Shown here one piece after another: positions 50,179 through 52,659 of a DNA stretch of 52,659 nucleotides (position 1 is the stretch's first letter; each line of letters starts with the position of its first letter). This DNA comes from Nocardioides agariphilus (lineage in GTDB: Bacteria; Actinomycetota; Actinomycetes; Propionibacteriales; Nocardioidaceae): assembly GCF_015352445.1 (NCBI RefSeq), contig NZ_JADKPO010000031.1, positions 1 through 52,659 of the forward strand, given 5' to 3'. Under the pieces are notes generated by a model. It saw nothing but the letters and a program-made list of their open reading frames with translations, had not been told where the DNA came from and ran no database searches. Both the position numbers and the translations under genes were made by a program.

Positions 50179-50964
50179 GTGATGCCACGGAGACGCTTCA
50201 CCGCGGCCGCGGTGGACGAGAAGCTGGGCAAGGATGCTAGGTGCGAGTTCCGCGTGAGTGGGCTGAACGTGTCCTACGGCGGTGTCCGGGCGCTTCGCGA
50301 CATGACCTTCACCGTCCGGCACGGCGAGGCCGTGGCCCTGGTGGGTCGCAACGGCGCCGGCAAGACCTCCACCTTGCAGGGGATCATGCGCTTCGGTGGA
50401 CGGGCGACCGGATCGGTCGTGCTCGAGAGTGCCGCGGCCACGGTCGACCTGTCCCGCGCCAAGACCTACGAGGTCGCGCGGGCCGGGGTCACGCTCGTGC
50501 CCGACTCCCGCCGGCTCTTCCCGCGTCTGGAGATCGGTCACATCCTGCGTCTGTGCGCCGAGGAGGTCGTCGGGCGAAAGGCGGCCGCCGAGCGGGTCGA
50601 CTGGGTGCTCCATCTGGTGCCGGCCGTGGCGCCGTGGCTGGACCGCAAGCGCGGTGAACTCAGCGGCGGCCAGCAGCAGCTGGTCGCCATCGCCCGGGGC
50701 CTGGCCATGCGTCCGCGCGTGCTGCTGCTCGACGAGCCGTCGGAAGGGCTGTCGCCGGTGGCGCGGCAAGACGTTCTCGAGGTCGTGCTCAACCTCAAGC
50801 GGGCCACCGGCATGGCCATGGTCGTGGCCGAGCAGAACATCGACTTCGCCCTGGCGCTCGCGGACTCCATCGTCGGCCTGGTCAGCGGCTCCCCGATGTG
50901 GACCAAGGATGCCGAGGTGTTCCGGCAGGACCGGACCGAGATCGAGTCGGTGGTGGCGCTGTGA
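50179..50964 (+). CDS. Liv-type ABC transporter ATPase (LivF-like)
   Basis: The 261-aa ATPase has Walker A GRNGAGKTS (56-64), canonical LSGGQQQLVAIARGL, Walker B VLLLDEPSEGLSP and AEQNIDFALALAD. Unlike usual LivF proteins of about 235 aa it has ~20 extra basic N-terminal residues. The GTG at 50179, with GGAGG 8 nt before it, is preferred over an ATG at 50182. It overlaps the next gene as GTGA. Confidence 0.92.
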   Translation: MMPRRRFTAAAVDEKLGKDARCEFRVSGLNVSYGGVRALRDMTFTVRHGEAVALVGRNGAGKTSTLQGIMRFGGRATGSVVLESAAATVDLSRAKTYEVARAGVTLVPDSRRLFPRLEIGHILRLCAEEVVGRKAAAERVDWVLHLVPAVAPWLDRKRGELSGGQQQLVAIARGLAMRPRVLLLDEPSEGLSPVARQDVLEVVLNLKRATGMAMVVAEQNIDFALALADSIVGLVSGSPMWTKDAEVFRQDRTEIESVVAL

Positions 50965-52328
50965 GCACGCGAACGTCGAACGTCCAGGAGGCCTTGGCCG
51001 CGTGGATCGTGGGCTTCGACCGGTCGCAGGTGCCGGCTCGGGTGAGGGAGGCCGTCGTCACGGCCCTCGTCAACTCGGTCGGCACGGGCATCGGGGGTCT
51101 CACGGTCGACACGGCGCAGAACGCGGTCCAGTACGCCCACAGCAACGCCGCCCCCGGCCCGGCCTCGGTCATCGTCGACGGTGCCCGGCTGGCCCCCGGC
51201 ATGGCCGCCTTCGCCAACGGCGTGATCCTCAATGCGCTTGGCCAGGAGGAGACCCACGCGGCGACCGCCACGCACCCCGCGGAGACGACCGTCCCCATCG
51301 TGCTGGCCATGGCCGAGGAGTTGGGCAGCTCGGGCCAGGAGGTCGTTGACGCACTCCTGATCGGGATGCAGGTGACCATGGGCCTGGGGGCCATGGAGCT
51401 CATGCCGACGATCCGCTACGAGATCTGTCAGGCGCCTTCTGTGCTGGGGACCGTGGGCGCGGCGGCGGGAGCGGCGCGGCTGCTCGGCCTCGACGAGCCG
51501 ACAACGACGCACACGCTCGGGCTGGCCGCGATGTTCTCGGCCGGCCTCTCCGAGTCCATCGTGAAGGGCACCGGCGAGTACCACTACCTCAAGGGCTTCG
51601 TGGGCGTGCATGCCCACACCGCCGTCCAGCTCGCCGCGGCTGGTGCCGAGGCGGCCACGTCGGCCTTCGAGGGGCCGGGTGGCTTCTTCCGGATGTTCTT
51701 CGGCGTGGACCCGGACCGGCTGAAGGCCTTCGACGTGGCGGCCGACGTGGTGAAGCAGGCGTCCACCTGGTCGATCCTGGACCTCGTCTACAAGCCCTAC
51801 CCGGCCAACTGGTTCAACATGCCGTTCATCGACGCGGCCAAGCACTTGCGCGAGCACGAGGGTGTCGCGGCCGACGATATCGTCTCCATCGACCTGGCGG
51901 TCAACGAGTTCGCGCGGCGCTCGGGGGGCCTCGACGGGCCGCCGTTCACCTACCGGTGCAACGCCCTGGCCTCCACGCAGTTTGGCGTGGCGACCATGCT
52001 GGCGACCGGACGGGTCACCCTGCGCGAGACCGTGGAGCGCAACGACCCGGAGGTCCTCCGCCTGTGCGGAGCCACGACGGCCGTGGCGTCGGCCGGGATG
52101 GGCAACGGACGCCTCGTCGTACGGACCGGATCCGGTGTCCACGAGGTGGATCTGGACGACGAACCTCGTGACTACCGGCTCGGGCGTCGCGAGATCACCG
52201 AGCAATTCGAGCGGATCGTCGGGGAGGTGCTCGGCCCGGAGCGGGCCACCCACCTGCTCGGGTTGCTGGAGGGCATCGACGACCTCGACGACATCGGCTC
52301 GATCACCCAGGCATGGGTGGGGGCGTGA
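50961..52328 (+). CDS. MmgE/PrpD family protein (second copy)
   Basis: The 455-aa protein has the MmgE/PrpD fold: VTALVNSVGTGIGGLT, HAATATHPAETTVPIVLAM, IGMQVTMGLGAMEL and a lid with YKPYPANWFNMPFIDAAK. It differs clearly from the copy at 42944, so the two probably act on different intermediates. Placement directly behind the transporter ATPases (GTGA overlap) and before the regulator ties the importer to metabolism. Confidence 0.9.
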   Translation: MSTRTSNVQEALAAWIVGFDRSQVPARVREAVVTALVNSVGTGIGGLTVDTAQNAVQYAHSNAAPGPASVIVDGARLAPGMAAFANGVILNALGQEETHAATATHPAETTVPIVLAMAEELGSSGQEVVDALLIGMQVTMGLGAMELMPTIRYEICQAPSVLGTVGAAAGAARLLGLDEPTTTHTLGLAAMFSAGLSESIVKGTGEYHYLKGFVGVHAHTAVQLAAAGAEAATSAFEGPGGFFRMFFGVDPDRLKAFDVAADVVKQASTWSILDLVYKPYPANWFNMPFIDAAKHLREHEGVAADDIVSIDLAVNEFARRSGGLDGPPFTYRCNALASTQFGVATMLATGRVTLRETVERNDPEVLRLCGATTAVASAGMGNGRLVVRTGSGVHEVDLDDEPRDYRLGRREITEQFERIVGEVLGPERATHLLGLLEGIDDLDDIGSITQAWVGA

Positions 52329-52659
52329 TGGCCGAGATCATGCGCATCGAGCGCAATCCCTCGCCGATCCGTGCGCAGGTGTTGGAGAACCTGCGGCAGG
52401 CGATCATCGATCGTCGGTTGGTGCCGGGGCAGCGGTTGATCGAGCGGGAGCTGATCGAGCTCACCGGTGTCTCCCGATCGAGTGTGCGGGAGGCGTTGCG
52501 GGAGCTGGCGGCCGAGGGCCTGGTGACGGTGATCCCGAACCAGGGCACGGTGGTGACGAGCCTGGGGGTGGCCGAGGCGCAGCAGTTGTACCAGATCCGG
52601 TCGGCGCTGGAGGGCTTGGCGGGGCGGTTGTTCGTGGAGCACGCCTCGGAGTCGGACCG
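52328..52659 (+). CDS. GntR-family (FCD/FadR type) regulator, truncated by window end
   Basis: The first 110 residues are visible. A winged helix (about 14-75: IRAQVLENLRQAIIDRRLVPG, RLIERELIELTGVSRSSVREAL split across 35-60, LVTVIPNQGTVV) is followed by the start of an FCD domain (AEAQQLYQIRSALEGLAG). The ATG overlaps the previous stop by one base (TGATG). Such proteins usually sense an organic acid or acyl-CoA, so this is the likely regulator of the island. Its leucine codons (7 of 14 TTG) differ from the CTG/CTC habit of the neighbouring genes. Confidence 0.92.
   Translation, partial: MAEIMRIERNPSPIRAQVLENLRQAIIDRRLVPGQRLIERELIELTGVSRSSVREALRELAAEGLVTVIPNQGTVVTSLGVAEAQQLYQIRSALEGLAGRLFVEHASESD

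Overview
This is high-GC DNA from an actinobacterium, most likely a member of the Nocardioidaceae (Nocardioides-like). The support is the heavy use of GTG starts, genes overlapping by ATGA/GTGA, a SigE-family ECF sigma factor, a maltokinase-fold aminosugar kinase, an LLM/F420-type oxidoreductase, and intergenic CTCCTCAACCA-type repeats of a kind I recall (unverified) from that family. No tRNA, rRNA or CRISPR array is visible.

Layout. (1) 1-189: the end of an IS630-type transposase running into short direct repeats. (2) 190-7412, minus strand: a glycine-rich secreted protein, a DUF1684 protein, and an NAD-dependent formate dehydrogenase operon fdsG-B-A-D. (3) 7719-12543, plus strand: a serine beta-lactamase-like hydrolase, a YecM-like VOC protein, and an 838-aa dimethylglycine/sarcosine dehydrogenase-like flavoprotein. 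(4) 12648-17926, minus strand: an ECF sigma factor with a membrane partner, then a tightly overlapping tetR-glycosyltransferase-sugar kinase-SIS isomerase operon. (5) 18103-24795, plus strand: a polyamine-type operon potD-B-C-A, a frameshifted PuuB-like amine oxidase and an aldehyde dehydrogenase. (6) 24907-28658: an FKBP lipoprotein, a DHA2 drug exporter and a TerC protein. (7) 28702-33965: a zone of broken genes, consisting of a ribose/inositol-type ABC transporter and an mmsA fragment on the minus strand, split by a plus-strand block of GMC-oxidoreductase and MFS fragments. (8) 33987-52659: a largely intact catabolic island with etfBA diverging from a long plus-strand series. The series encodes a phosphotriesterase-family hydrolase, two class III CoA-transferases, a crotonase, a GIY-YIG-like protein, an acyl-CoA dehydrogenase, an LLM oxidoreductase, two MmgE/PrpD proteins, a thiolase-like enzyme with its Zn-ribbon/OB partner, a five-gene Liv-type importer, and a GntR/FCD regulator cut by the window end.

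How the parts work together. Demethylation of dimethylglycine or sarcosine releases C1 units that can end as formate, which the FDH oxidises to CO2 with NAD. The promoters of both loci carry the same BetI/TetR-like operator, TGAYTG-N6-CARTCA. The island looks like a complete import, CoA-activation, dehydrogenation, hydration and C-C cleavage route for one unidentified acid or lactone. ETF carries the electrons, and a shared promoter element probably co-ordinates it. This island is the best candidate for an undescribed system. The decay zone beside it looks like a former myo-inositol or sugar catabolic locus disrupted by rearrangement.
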